Origin: a virus
Strand: one strand, 5' to 3'
IMG/VR virus record: IMGVR_UViG_3300025828_000247
Location: 1-20,717 of that record
DNA length: 20,717 nt
Under the pieces are notes generated by a model. That model was not told where the DNA came from and did not search any database. It saw only the letters and a list, made by a program, of their open reading frames with translations. Shown piece after piece: positions 1 to 5,542 of this stretch (positions are counted from its first letter, which is position 1; each line of letters begins with the position of its first letter). The translations under genes were made by a program, and so were the position numbers.

Positions 1-1022
1 AGACTATTGTTCTGCATCCAGCCCTTGATTAGCCACGATATAGGCGCGGGAGAGTTGCGGAAGTCGTTACCATCGAGCAACCAGTCAAACGTTTGCTCAG
101 GCGGCTCTAGGAGGGCTGAGAGATCGTTGCCAGCCAACAGATAGTCATTCGCATCCATGCCATCTACAGGGGGGATGATGACGGTCGCACCAAACTTAGC
201 CGATGCTTGGTCGGCATAGTTTTTACCAACGCCGTTCGCGTCGTTATCGGCGACAATGATGATGCGCTTTGACGGGCCGTAACGATCCCTCAGCAGGCCA
301 GTTACGGTAGGAATATTTGATGCAGAGTACGCCACATAACAGGCCTTCTCGGTGACCTGAGATATTGTTGCAGCCGTTGCAAAACCTTCCGCAATGTAGA
401 TATGCGAATCTTCATTATCACCAATGCGCCAGTACGATCCGCCAGTCTTACCGCCAGTGTGATAGAGCTTGCCACCGGACGCGTCAATATACTGGACGGT
501 CGTCATCTCGCCATCGGCATTGAATAACGGCACGATAAGCCTACCGTCGCCGGTGACTCTAGCGCCATTTGGATCAATTCTTTTCTTAACTAGATACGGA
601 TGATCTGCGTTAGCTTCTGCGGATTCAGACCATATCTTGTCCACAACGTCAGCCACGTTCTCACGCATCTTTTTCTCCGCCGCTTCACGAACTTTGCGAG
701 CCTCATCCATGTGACGCGCAAACTCCATTTCTTCACGGGCTGTTAGCTTACGCCCAATGTCGGCTACAAAGTTATGCTCAACTCCCCAACGCCAATCGCC
801 AAAGCGCCCAGCAGGAATGCCGTCGCCATAACCAACGTACCAACCGCTTTTATCACCAAAGCCAGACCTTCCCTTAGAGCCAGAATTAAAACGATGAATC
901 TTGCCATCAAGTATCACCTCGCTAGGCGGTTCAAGTCCTGCGTCAATTATAGCCTGACGAAACTGTATTTCGGGCGGATCAGTCCTCTTTGAGTCTTTCC
1001 ATAAGTCTCGTATATCAGCCAT
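1..1022 (-). CDS. TOPRIM primase-helicase, N-terminal 340 residues (runs off left edge)
   Basis: The minus strand is open from an ATG at 1022 to the window edge. Residues 41-80 carry the pattern GWYVGYGDG..PAGRFGDW, which I associate with the N-terminal region of phage and plasmid primases that lack a CHC2 zinc finger; no Cys cluster is present. A TOPRIM core follows: EGFATA at 211-216 (acidic E212) and ADNDANG at 258-264 (D259, D261). At about residue 313 a new segment begins (DWLLDG..ISWLIKGW), which looks like the start of a RepA/DnaB-type helicase domain whose Walker A lies off the edge. The expected role is priming and unwinding at the phage replication fork. Its ATG overlaps the end of the upstream repressor gene (ATGGCTGA), so translation is probably coupled. 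The TOPRIM call is firm; the helicase half is inferred. Confidence 0.85.
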   Translation of the reverse strand, partial: MADIRDLWKDSKRTDPPEIQFRQAIIDAGLEPPSEVILDGKIHRFNSGSKGRSGFGDKSGWYVGYGDGIPAGRFGDWRWGVEHNFVADIGRKLTAREEMEFARHMDEARKVREAAEKKMRENVADVVDKIWSESAEANADHPYLVKKRIDPNGARVTGDGRLIVPLFNADGEMTTVQYIDASGGKLYHTGGKTGGSYWRIGDNEDSHIYIAEGFATAATISQVTEKACYVAYSASNIPTVTGLLRDRYGPSKRIIIVADNDANGVGKNYADQASAKFGATVIIPPVDGMDANDYLLAGNDLSALLEPPEQTFDWLLDGNDFRNSPAPISWLIKGWMQNNS

Positions 1023-1203
1023 TTGTCCACCCAGGAATCGTCGTGTTGAAGTAATCCTGCAACTTCTCAACCGTACTCAAATTCGGATCTGGATGTTTTA
1101 TTTTGACTAAGTTTCGTAACGTCGAGTAACTGATGCCAGTACGACGGCTCACTTCCCGCAAGTTTCTGTCGGATAGTAAGCGCTTGATTTCATTAATGTT
1201 CAT
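1015..1203 (-). CDS. Small HTH repressor, Cro/XRE-like (62 aa)
   Basis: A 62-residue protein that is nearly all DNA-binding domain. Residues 16-40 (LREVSRRTGISYSTLRNLV) form the helix-turn-helix, and STVEKLQDYF supplies the last helix, as in Cro-like phage regulators. The ATG is preceded by AGGAGA at good spacing. Its stop overlaps the start of the primase-helicase gene, so the two form one operon read from the promoter at 1233-1261. An operator-like inverted repeat overlies that promoter, and a matching repeat lies at the rightward early promoter near 1580. I infer that this protein binds both, repressing itself and the early genes. Whether it acts as a lysogeny repressor or a lytic Cro-type switch cannot be told; no integrase is visible. 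Confidence 0.8.
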   Translation of the reverse strand: MNINEIKRLLSDRNLREVSRRTGISYSTLRNLVKIKHPDPNLSTVEKLQDYFNTTIPGWTNG

Positions 1204-1223
1204 AATTTTCTCCTGTAAACGTT

Positions 1224-1249
1224 TTTTTTTACATGTTAGTGTAAAAAAA
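1224..1249. promoter_or_regulatory. Operator-like inverted repeat O1
   Basis: Perfect 10-base half-sites TTTTTTTACA (1224-1233) and TGTAAAAAAA (1240-1249) are separated by 6 bases. The repeat covers the -10 and spacer of the minus-strand promoter of the HTH gene. The core TTTTTAC-N8-GTAAAAA occurs again with identical spacing at 1556-1577, which argues for a protein-binding site rather than chance A/T runs. The presumed ligand is the adjacent Cro-like protein. Confidence 0.6.
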
Positions 1250-1261
1250 GGCTACTTTCAA
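1233..1261 (-). promoter_or_regulatory. Sigma-70-type promoter for repressor and primase
   Basis: On the minus strand TTGAAA (1256-1261) and TAACAT (1233-1238) are 17 bases apart. The start site would fall near 1226, just before the AGGAGA of the HTH gene. The -10 sits in the loop of the inverted repeat at 1224-1249, as expected for an autorepressed promoter. Confidence 0.55.
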
Positions 1262-1275
1262 GCGGGAGTCTAAAA

Positions 1276-1545
1276 ATGAAGGAAATAATTGCTTTCCTGG
1301 CGATCTTCAATCTGCACTATCCGCCGGAGACCGTAATCACTTCGAGCAACGCCACATTCTTTCTTGCTGGCGATATCCCTGTAATTTACGTCAGATGGGA
1401 CATGAATAAGCCCCACATAATCTTGCACGAGGCATGTCACGCGGCGCAATGGGCCAAATTTGAAGGCCCAGCACGGGATCATCGGGAGTGGATATGGCGC
1501 GAGCGGCAATGCATGGCCATCGAAAATGCTTGGCTGGAACAATAA
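1276..1545 (+). CDS. Small HExxH metallopeptidase-like protein (89 aa)
   Basis: Residues 48-58 read IILHEACHAAQ: a hydrophobic strand leading into HExxH (H51, E52, H55), the zinc-binding helix of metallopeptidases. About 20 residues later ERQCMAIENAW offers glutamates (E76, E82) as a third ligand, as in gluzincins. The protein is far shorter than usual peptidases and has no signal peptide, so it is either a minimal cytoplasmic enzyme or an inactive relative. GGGAG precedes the ATG by 7 bases. It lies between the two operators and is transcribed away from the HTH gene, a position that recalls ImmA-type proteases beside their repressors, although no overall similarity to ImmA is evident. A role in repressor inactivation is speculation. 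Confidence 0.6.
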   Translation: MKEIIAFLAIFNLHYPPETVITSSNATFFLAGDIPVIYVRWDMNKPHIILHEACHAAQWAKFEGPARDHREWIWRERQCMAIENAWLEQ

Positions 1546-1547
1546 AT

Positions 1548-1582
1548 AACACTTTTTTTTACTTTTTTATGTAAAAAGTGTT
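1548..1582. promoter_or_regulatory. Operator-like inverted repeat O2
   Basis: AACACTTTTT (1548-1557) is the exact reverse complement of AAAAAGTGTT (1573-1582). Inside it, TTTTTAC (1556-1562) and GTAAAAA (1571-1577) repeat the core of the inverted repeat at 1224-1249 with the same 8-base gap. Its right arm ends on the first two bases of the TTGACC -35 box at 1581, so a bound repressor would block polymerase at the early promoter. Confidence 0.6.
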
Positions 1583-1608
1583 GACCTGTATGCTGGTTAC
1601 TGTATGAT
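1581..1608 (+). promoter_or_regulatory. Rightward early promoter
   Basis: TTGACC (1581-1586) and TATGAT (1603-1608) are spaced by 16 bases, a near-consensus sigma-70 promoter. It would start transcription near 1615 and drive the plus-strand genes from 1662 onward. The operator at 1548-1582 abuts its -35. An imperfect dyad, ATGATCTAGGTCAT (1604-1617), covers the -10 and start point and could be a second control site. Confidence 0.65.
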
Positions 1609-1661
1609 CTAGGTCATGGGCAAACGGAATTGGCCGACAGCCCAAAACTAAGGAGAAGAAA

Positions 1662-1952
1662 ATGGAAAAATTCAACTTACACGAAGTCCTAGAATACTTT
1701 GAAGAGTTTGACAACGGCGGTGGATGTACCGCAGAAGTAGCGCAAATATTTAGGAATGATGTCTCATACGACGTGATCGTTACCAACCTAAGTGGAACCG
1801 ATTCACCAACAAACGAAGAAGGCATGATAATCGGCATATACAAAGAGTTAGCGTTTTACAACGGAGAAAGCGCAGAAGAGTTTTTTGAGTACGCTCCAGA
1901 GAATATGAAAGAGGGCGTAGCAAAATTAGCCGAACTCGTAAATTGCAAATAA
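1662..1952 (+). CDS. Acidic small protein of unknown function (96 aa)
   Basis: First gene behind the early promoter, with a strong ribosome site AAGGAGAAG seven bases before the ATG. The protein is strongly acidic (many Glu/Asp, few Lys/Arg), with no transmembrane segment, Cys cluster or motif that I recognise. It contains a central short-strand pattern (VSYDVIVTNLSG) and an acidic helical C-terminal half. Small acidic proteins made first after infection often act as inhibitors or decoys of host proteins; that is only a general expectation here. The next gene follows after 10 bases with the same AAGGAGAAGAAA leader, so both are probably co-transcribed and translated at a high rate. Confidence 0.7.
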   Translation: MEKFNLHEVLEYFEEFDNGGGCTAEVAQIFRNDVSYDVIVTNLSGTDSPTNEEGMIIGIYKELAFYNGESAEEFFEYAPENMKEGVAKLAELVNCK

Positions 1953-1962
1953 GGAGAAGAAA

Positions 1963-2286
1963 ATGAAAAAGTTTTGCAACCAGCACCTCTACACCGACAT
2001 TGAGCCTTATGAAGTTATCAGAGTGATCTCTGAGAAAACAATTGAGATCCGAGAGATGAAAGCAGTTGAAACAAATTGGGGCAGGGAGTTTATTGCTGGA
2101 GGATTCTTCGGACACGTCCCAAATCAACATAAGCAAAAGTGGCTCATTACATCGGACGAAACAAAACCAATTATCCGCGCTCGTCTCAACAAACCAAAGG
2201 GCTACAAGCACGGGTTCTGGAAAAGCAAACATGGTCGGCACTACCTAGCCGATGAGCCAATTAAATTTTACGACTACAACTTTTAA
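1963..2286 (+). CDS. Conserved phage protein of unknown function (107 aa)
   Basis: The sequence has the features of a small phage family I recall but cannot name: a start DIEPYEVIRVISEKTIEIREM, a middle AGGFFGHVPNQ..QKW, and the ending KPIKFYDYNF-type tail (here IKFYDYNF). It is basic at the C-terminus and aromatic-rich, with no catalytic motif, Cys cluster or membrane segment. The ribosome site is AAGGAGAAG, spaced 6 to 7 bases from ATG. It ends directly before a UUCG hairpin, so it closes the first short transcription unit. An alternative-frame ORF inside it (2066-2248) has no ribosome site and is not kept. Function unknown; the coding call itself is firm. Confidence 0.8.
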   Translation: MKKFCNQHLYTDIEPYEVIRVISEKTIEIREMKAVETNWGREFIAGGFFGHVPNQHKQKWLITSDETKPIIRARLNKPKGYKHGFWKSKHGRHYLADEPIKFYDYNF

Positions 2287-2290
2287 CCAA

Positions 2291-2306
2291 AGGGGCTTCG
2301 GCCCCT
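2291..2306 (+). terminator. UUCG-capped hairpin, likely weak terminator
   Basis: AGGGGC-TTCG-GCCCCT forms a perfect 6-bp stem with the very stable C(UUCG)G tetraloop, 4 bases after the stop of the preceding gene. The tail ACTTTAATG is poor in T, so termination is probably partial, or the hairpin protects the 3' end of the message. A new promoter follows within 20 bases, consistent with a unit boundary. Confidence 0.6.
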
Positions 2307-2322
2307 ACTTTAATGAAAAAGT

Positions 2323-2352
2323 TTGACACAAAAGTACCAAATCCTGTATATT
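2323..2352 (+). promoter_or_regulatory. Second rightward promoter
   Basis: A full-consensus TTGACA (2323-2328) and TATATT (2347-2352) are spaced by 18 bases, just after the hairpin at 2291-2306 and about 55 bases before the next ATG. It has no inverted repeat of the O1/O2 type, so it is probably not under the same repressor. Confidence 0.65.
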
Positions 2353-2406
2353 TCTAATAACGCGGACAAACTGATAATCAGACAGTCCCAAAACAAGGAG
2401 AATCAA

Positions 2407-2700
2407 ATGAAAACAGAAAATCTCAACCTTGCCTCAGTCGACGTACTCGGTGACTTACTTGCCAAGATCGCAGACTTACAGTCCAAAGCTAACGCGATCA
2501 AGGATTCCATCAAATGTACCGCTAACGCCGGTGGCCCCAAAGTTGTTGAGGGCGCACTGTTCCGAGCTACCTACGTCGAAGCTAACCGATCAGTCATCGA
2601 CTACAAAGCGCTGTGTGCAGATATGGGCGTACCTAGCGATGTGCTTGATAAGTACACCAAGACCAGCGCAGTCTTTAGCGTAAAGGTTACCAGCCGATGA
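2407..2700 (+). CDS. Small phage protein of unknown function (97 aa)
   Basis: The ATG at 2407 is chosen because AAGGAG lies 7 to 8 bases upstream; the frame is open further upstream to a TTG at 2323, but that codon is the -35 box of a promoter. The N-terminal half is a helix (VLGDLLAKIADLQSKANAIKDSI), and the C-terminal half holds EGALFRATYVEANRSVIDYKAL and SAVFSVKVTSR, a pattern I have seen in small early proteins of several phages without an assigned function. Its stop overlaps the next start (ATGA), so the following zinc-ribbon protein is translationally coupled. No membrane segment or catalytic motif. Confidence 0.8.
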   Translation: MKTENLNLASVDVLGDLLAKIADLQSKANAIKDSIKCTANAGGPKVVEGALFRATYVEANRSVIDYKALCADMGVPSDVLDKYTKTSAVFSVKVTSR

Positions 2701-2882
2701 AAGTTGATAAGCACCGGCAGGAATTGCGACGTATGAGGGAGGCAGTGGCAGAAGCAACGCAGGAGCGCCACTGCTCCTACTGCAACAAATACAAGCCACT
2801 CGTTGGTGGCAGATGGAAGCAAGTCCGTCACCAGCGCCGTTGGATGTGTGAACCGTGTTACGAACTTAGGAGATCAAAATGA
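2697..2882 (+). CDS. Small zinc-ribbon protein (61 aa)
   Basis: Residues 26-29 (CSYC) and 51-54 (CEPC) form a CxxC-N21-CxxC zinc ribbon set in a very basic chain (RRM, RWKQVRHQRRW, ELRRSK). Such tiny basic zinc proteins usually bind nucleic acid or another protein, and a role in regulating early phage or host genes is plausible. It overlaps its neighbours on both sides by ATGA, so it is made in step with them. It differs in spacing and sequence from Com, the zinc protein that activates mom translation in phage Mu. Confidence 0.75.
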   Translation: MKVDKHRQELRRMREAVAEATQERHCSYCNKYKPLVGGRWKQVRHQRRWMCEPCYELRRSK

Positions 2883-3157
2883 AAGTTCTGAAAGTCAACC
2901 TGTTGTTCCTTGCGATGGCGGCAGACCGCGATCACGAGATCCCAAGCATTATCAAAGTCGATGGCAAATGGGCTTTTATTGACCGTGACGATAAAGACTT
3001 GCCTCAATTGTTAGAGTATGCCGGATATTTTGCGGAGCTTATGACTGTTGACGTTGATAGTTACGAGTTCCAAATGCACGTTGAAGGGAAGCGGTTCTGC
3101 CAGTTGGTAGAGCCAGCCATGATAGAAAAATTTGAATTAAGGACTGTATATGATTAA
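2879..3157 (+). CDS. Hypothetical protein (92 aa)
   Basis: The start overlaps the preceding stop (ATGA) and is preceded by TTAGGAG, an adequate ribosome site. The protein is acidic, begins with a short hydrophobic stretch (VLKVNLLFLAMA) followed by RDHEIPSIIKVDGKWAFIDRDD. The hydrophobic run is too short and lacks a cleavage site, so I read it as a buried strand or helix, not a signal peptide. No family recognised. It overlaps the next gene by 8 bases. Coding is supported by tight packing and unbroken frame, not by homology. Confidence 0.65.
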   Translation: MKVLKVNLLFLAMAADRDHEIPSIIKVDGKWAFIDRDDKDLPQLLEYAGYFAELMTVDVDSYEFQMHVEGKRFCQLVEPAMIEKFELRTVYD

Positions 3158-3404
3158 AAAAATACATAATTTTGTGGATAACTTTGGTGTGGAGCGAGCT
3201 TTGCACTGGCACTTAAACATCTGCATTGGCGTAGCCTTCATGATCAATTTGATATTGGTCTTAATCCTAATTGATTTGAAGTACAATCTCCCACATGAAA
3301 CGCAAGAAATTCGTATCGATACAACAAGACTCGCAGAAATTGGTGGAACTGATATCAATGAGCGCGTCCGATCCTTACTACTGGATATCCAACCTTTATC
3401 TTGA
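3150..3404 (+). CDS. Single-pass membrane protein (84 aa)
   Basis: AAGGA lies 7 bases before the ATG, which overlaps the end of the previous gene. Residues 24-44 (ICIGVAFMINLILVLILIDL) form one clear transmembrane helix after a basic, aromatic N-terminal segment. The remaining 40 residues (TTRLAEIGG..NERVRSLLLDI) look helical and would lie outside the membrane, periplasmic if the N-terminus stays inside. A membrane protein in an early region may alter the envelope, for example in superinfection exclusion, but no known family is recognised. Its last 47 bases overlap the next gene in another frame. Confidence 0.55.
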   Translation: MIKKIHNFVDNFGVERALHWHLNICIGVAFMINLILVLILIDLKYNLPHETQEIRIDTTRLAEIGGTDINERVRSLLLDIQPLS

Positions 3405-3585
3405 AGGCCCAGGTTTGTACGTTATTGAGTTTTCTGACGATGAGGCAATTGGTGAGAATTTGGAAGATATGTTTCCTGGCGCTGACCTCTCAGATAAAAG
3501 TGAGCGAGACGAAGCGTTTGAGGAATACGCAGATTTATTAGTAGCGTCCCAAGAGTATATTCCCATACCTAAAAGACTCTGCTAA
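3358..3585 (+). CDS. Acidic hypothetical protein (75 aa)
   Basis: The frame is open from an ATG at 3295, but that start has no ribosome site and would overlap the preceding gene by 110 bases. The internal ATG at 3358 gives MSASDPYYWISNLY, is preceded by a weak GGTGGA, and overlaps by 47 bases only, so I prefer it. The protein is rich in Asp/Glu and aromatics (GLYVIEFSDDEAIGENLEDMF, then DEAFEEYADLL). Such composition is common among small phage inhibitors, but no family is recognised. The frame and the start both remain less certain than those of the neighbours. Confidence 0.55.
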   Translation: MSASDPYYWISNLYLEGPGLYVIEFSDDEAIGENLEDMFPGADLSDKSERDEAFEEYADLLVASQEYIPIPKRLC

Positions 3586-3594
3586 TATTTAAGT

Positions 3595-3619
3595 AGGCGA
3601 ACGGATAGTCCGACCGCCT
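3595..3619 (+). other. RNA hairpin before the recombination genes
   Basis: AGGCG (3595-3599) pairs with CGCCT (3615-3619), and CGGA (3602-3605) with TCCG (3609-3612), with a 2x2 internal loop and a 3-base apical loop. Only TTT follows before AACATAAGG, so it is a poor terminator. It fills the only gap in this part of the operon and could be a processing or stabilising element at the 5' side of the ATPase gene. Confidence 0.45.
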
Positions 3620-3637
3620 TTAACATAAGGAAAAAAA

Positions 3638-4300
3638 ATGTCAGTTAATTTAAGGAGTACGTCGTCCGTATCGTCTACCGGCGTGAAGGTGCTTGTATAT
3701 GGCCAAGCCGGTGCTGGTAAGACCACGTTAATCAAAACACTGCCCAATCCGATCATTCTGAGCGCTGAGGGCGGCTTGTTATCAATCAGTGACACTGAAC
3801 TACCTTTTATCGAGATCAGCACAATGGCGGATCTCAGGGAGGCTTATTCGTGGCTTGTTGATAACGCCAAAGACTTTTCATCCGTAGCTGTGGACAGTAT
3901 CTCGGAGATAGCAGAAGTCGTGCTGAACTCTGAGAAAAAAGTAGCAAAAGACCCGCGCCAAGCATACTCGGCAATGCAGGAACAGATGACGGATTTGATT
4001 CGGGCATTCCGCGATTTGCCGATGCATGTCTTGATGACCGCCAAATTGGAAAAAACGCAAGATGAAAATGGAAGGCTGTTGTGGTCGCCATCCATGCCTG
4101 GAAACAAAGTAGGCCAATCTTTGCCTTATTTCTTCGATGAAGTCTTAGCTATGCGTATAGAAGTGAACTCTGATGGTGTCGCATGGCACGGCTTGAAATG
4201 CAGGGGAGATAACAGTTGGTTAGCCAAAGATCGTTCGGGAAAGCTCGATGAATGGGAAGAGCCGAACTTATCAAAAATCATTGCGAAAATTGGAGGCTGA
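3638..4300 (+). CDS. Sak4-like RecA-fold ATPase, single-strand annealing recombinase
   Basis: A 220-residue AAA_24/Sak4-type protein. Walker A is GQAGAGKT (22-29); the strand before it is VKVLVYG. Walker B is the hydrophobic run ending VAVDS (about 82-86), and MHVLMTAKLEK fits the later sensor strand. This family is a minimal Rad51/RecA core used by phages for ATP-dependent or SSB-assisted annealing of single strands during recombination and replication. AAGGAAAA lies upstream of the ATG. Two genes downstream is a DUF669 protein, the usual ssDNA-binding partner of Sak4, and then an Fe-S exonuclease, so the three probably form one recombination pathway. Family call from motifs and context; enzymatic details are inferred. 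Confidence 0.85.
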   Translation: MSVNLRSTSSVSSTGVKVLVYGQAGAGKTTLIKTLPNPIILSAEGGLLSISDTELPFIEISTMADLREAYSWLVDNAKDFSSVAVDSISEIAEVVLNSEKKVAKDPRQAYSAMQEQMTDLIRAFRDLPMHVLMTAKLEKTQDENGRLLWSPSMPGNKVGQSLPYFFDEVLAMRIEVNSDGVAWHGLKCRGDNSWLAKDRSGKLDEWEEPNLSKIIAKIGG

Positions 4301-4301
4301 T

Positions 4302-4715
4302 ATGAGTATGAGTCCCGCAGCAGCAGAAGATGATGAAGTACGACGCTTGAGTATGATTTGGATCGAAGCCAAAGAGAAAGAGCGCCAAGCAGTTGAGCAA
4401 CGCCGTGAAGCAGAAGATCAGTTATCTAAGTTGCTCGCTGTCGATGATTCAAAAGACGGTACGGTCAATCTGCATCTTGGGCCGTACAAAGTCAAAGTTG
4501 TAAGCAGATTGAACCGCAAAGTGGACGGCGAAAAATTGCAAGACGTTGCCCGTGAAGCTGGTTTGTCTGATTACTTGCCAACTCTGTTCCGATGGAAGCC
4601 AGAGATCAATTTAAGTAGCTGGAGAAGTGCTGATGAAAAGATCACCAATCCTTTACTTGAGGCAATCACCACAATTCCATCACGTCCATCTTACACAATC
4701 ATTTTTGGAGAATAA
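4302..4715 (+). CDS. Conserved phage protein with coiled-coil N-terminus (137 aa)
   Basis: The ATG at 4302 is used because GGAGG lies 6 bases upstream; it starts one base past the ATPase stop. An in-frame ATG at 4248 lies inside the ATPase gene without a ribosome site. Residues 10-42 are a charged helix with heptad character (EKERQAVEQRREAEDQLSKLL). Then come a beta-like part (TVNLHLGPYKVKVVSRLNRKVD) and a compact helical C-terminus (WKPEINLSSWRS..NPLLEAI). The order helix-then-GPYKVKV resembles a family found between Sak4 and DUF669 genes in other phages, so a role in recombination or ssDNA handling is likely but unproven. Confidence 0.8.
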   Translation: MSMSPAAAEDDEVRRLSMIWIEAKEKERQAVEQRREAEDQLSKLLAVDDSKDGTVNLHLGPYKVKVVSRLNRKVDGEKLQDVAREAGLSDYLPTLFRWKPEINLSSWRSADEKITNPLLEAITTIPSRPSYTIIFGE

Positions 4716-4717
4716 TC

Positions 4718-5191
4718 ATGGCTACATTAGAGTTTGACTCATCTGATTTTGAAGAATTTGAGTCTGAAGAAAAAAAATACGACACTTTGCCAGATGGCTG
4801 GTATGAGGCAATTGTTGAAAATGTTGATCTTAGGACAACAAAAAATGGGAACGGAGCATATTTTGCGGTAACATATAACATTATTGGTAATAATTATGCC
4901 AACCGCAAAGTATGGGGAAACGTGACATACAAAAATCCTAACGCCACGGCAGAGAAAATTGGTCGAAGCCAAATAGTAAGAATGGCTGCAGCAGGCGGAA
5001 TAAAAGATTCCTTAACCGACTCAGATCAATTAATAGGACTAAAAATGTCGATCAAAGTTGGAACAACTCCAGCAACTGATCAGTATGCGGCTCGAAATGA
5101 AGTGAAAGATTGGAAGTCCATAGGAGGCGGATCGCCTCTACCAAAAGCTCAAGAAACTAAATCTAACGCAGCACCTTGGGCTAAACAATAG
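4718..5191 (+). CDS. DUF669-family ssDNA-binding-like protein
   Basis: A 157-residue protein with the DUF669 layout: LPDGWYEAIVENVDLRTTKNG at 24-44, an OB-fold-like beta region (GAYFAVTYNIIG..RKVWGNVTYKNPN), then IGRSQIVRMAAAGGI, and a flexible C-terminal tail ending in APWAKQ. DUF669 proteins accompany Sak and Sak4 recombinases and are thought to act as phage single-strand-binding proteins; the acidic start and disordered tail fit this. It begins 2 bases after the preceding stop. Together with the upstream ATPase and the downstream nuclease it makes a recombination module. Its base composition is A+T-richer than the preceding genes. Confidence 0.85.
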   Translation: MATLEFDSSDFEEFESEEKKYDTLPDGWYEAIVENVDLRTTKNGNGAYFAVTYNIIGNNYANRKVWGNVTYKNPNATAEKIGRSQIVRMAAAGGIKDSLTDSDQLIGLKMSIKVGTTPATDQYAARNEVKDWKSIGGGSPLPKAQETKSNAAPWAKQ

Positions 5192-5201
5192 GGAGGTAGC
5201 C

Positions 5202-5507
5202 ATGTCTATAAAAGCAGTAAAAATGGCTATAAAAAACATTGGAAGCCAAAAGAAAACAGCAGAATTGTTGGATGTTAGTCAGCAATACATAAGCAATTGC
5301 GTAACTAGAGGATATTTTCCAGTTAGCCACGCAATAAAAATTGCAGACAAGTCAAAGATTCATCCAATACATTTGATAAATCCAGAAGTTGAACGTTGTG
5401 CAATTGATTTAGTGTGGCCAAAAGATCGTGAACCAAGAAGAGGCGATGAAATTTATCAAGAAATTGATAGTGACCATCCTTCTCATCCGGCTTTTGGACT
5501 TGTTTAA
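5202..5507 (+). CDS. YdaS/Cro-like HTH regulator (101 aa)
   Basis: Residues 13-36 (GSQKKTAELLDVSQQYISNCVTRG) form a helix-turn-helix of the YdaS type; IKIADKSKIHPIHLINPEV completes that domain. Afterwards comes a polar tail with DREPRRGDEIYQEID. GGGAGG lies 6 bases before the ATG; an in-frame ATG at 5223 is possible but lacks a ribosome site. It lies between the ssDNA-binding gene and the exonuclease, and a UUCG terminator hairpin follows at once. It is the second of three HTH proteins in the window and may control the timing of middle or late genes; targets are unknown. Confidence 0.8.
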   Translation: MSIKAVKMAIKNIGSQKKTAELLDVSQQYISNCVTRGYFPVSHAIKIADKSKIHPIHLINPEVERCAIDLVWPKDREPRRGDEIYQEIDSDHPSHPAFGLV

Positions 5508-5508
5508 C

Positions 5509-5533
5509 AAGGGGGCTTCGGCCCCCTTCTCTT
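5509..5533 (+). terminator. UUCG-capped hairpin terminator
   Basis: AAGGGGGC-TTCG-GCCCCCTT is a perfect 8-bp stem followed by CTCTT, starting just after the stop of the HTH gene. It has the same loop as the hairpin at 2291-2306. No promoter is visible between it and the next gene, so some read-through must feed the downstream genes; it likely sets a step down in expression. Confidence 0.7.
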
Positions 5534-5542
5534 AGGAGCATC

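Noticed and set aside
1270-1542. 90-codon minus-strand frame opposite the HExxH gene
   Set aside because: No ribosome site and no motif, while the plus frame has GGGAG and the HEACH motif.
1015-1617. A tRNA or attachment site in the divergent region
   Set aside because: No cloverleaf or direct-repeat pair was found; the symmetric elements are A/T-rich operators and promoter boxes.
1780-2241. 153-codon minus-strand frame opposite the two first early genes
   Set aside because: Leu/Cys-rich shadow with no ribosome site; both plus-strand genes have strong AAGGAG sites and sensible proteins.
2323-2406. Upstream extension of the 97-residue early gene to a TTG start
   Set aside because: The TTG is the -35 box of the promoter and would lie before the transcription start; the ATG at 2407 has its own AAGGAG.
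2697-2882. Zinc-ribbon protein as a Com-like activator of the mom-like gene
   Set aside because: It is small and zinc-binding like Com of phage Mu, but Cys spacing differs (21 residues between pairs), it lies nearly 4 kb from the mom-like gene in another unit, and there is no clear occluding stem at the mom-like start.
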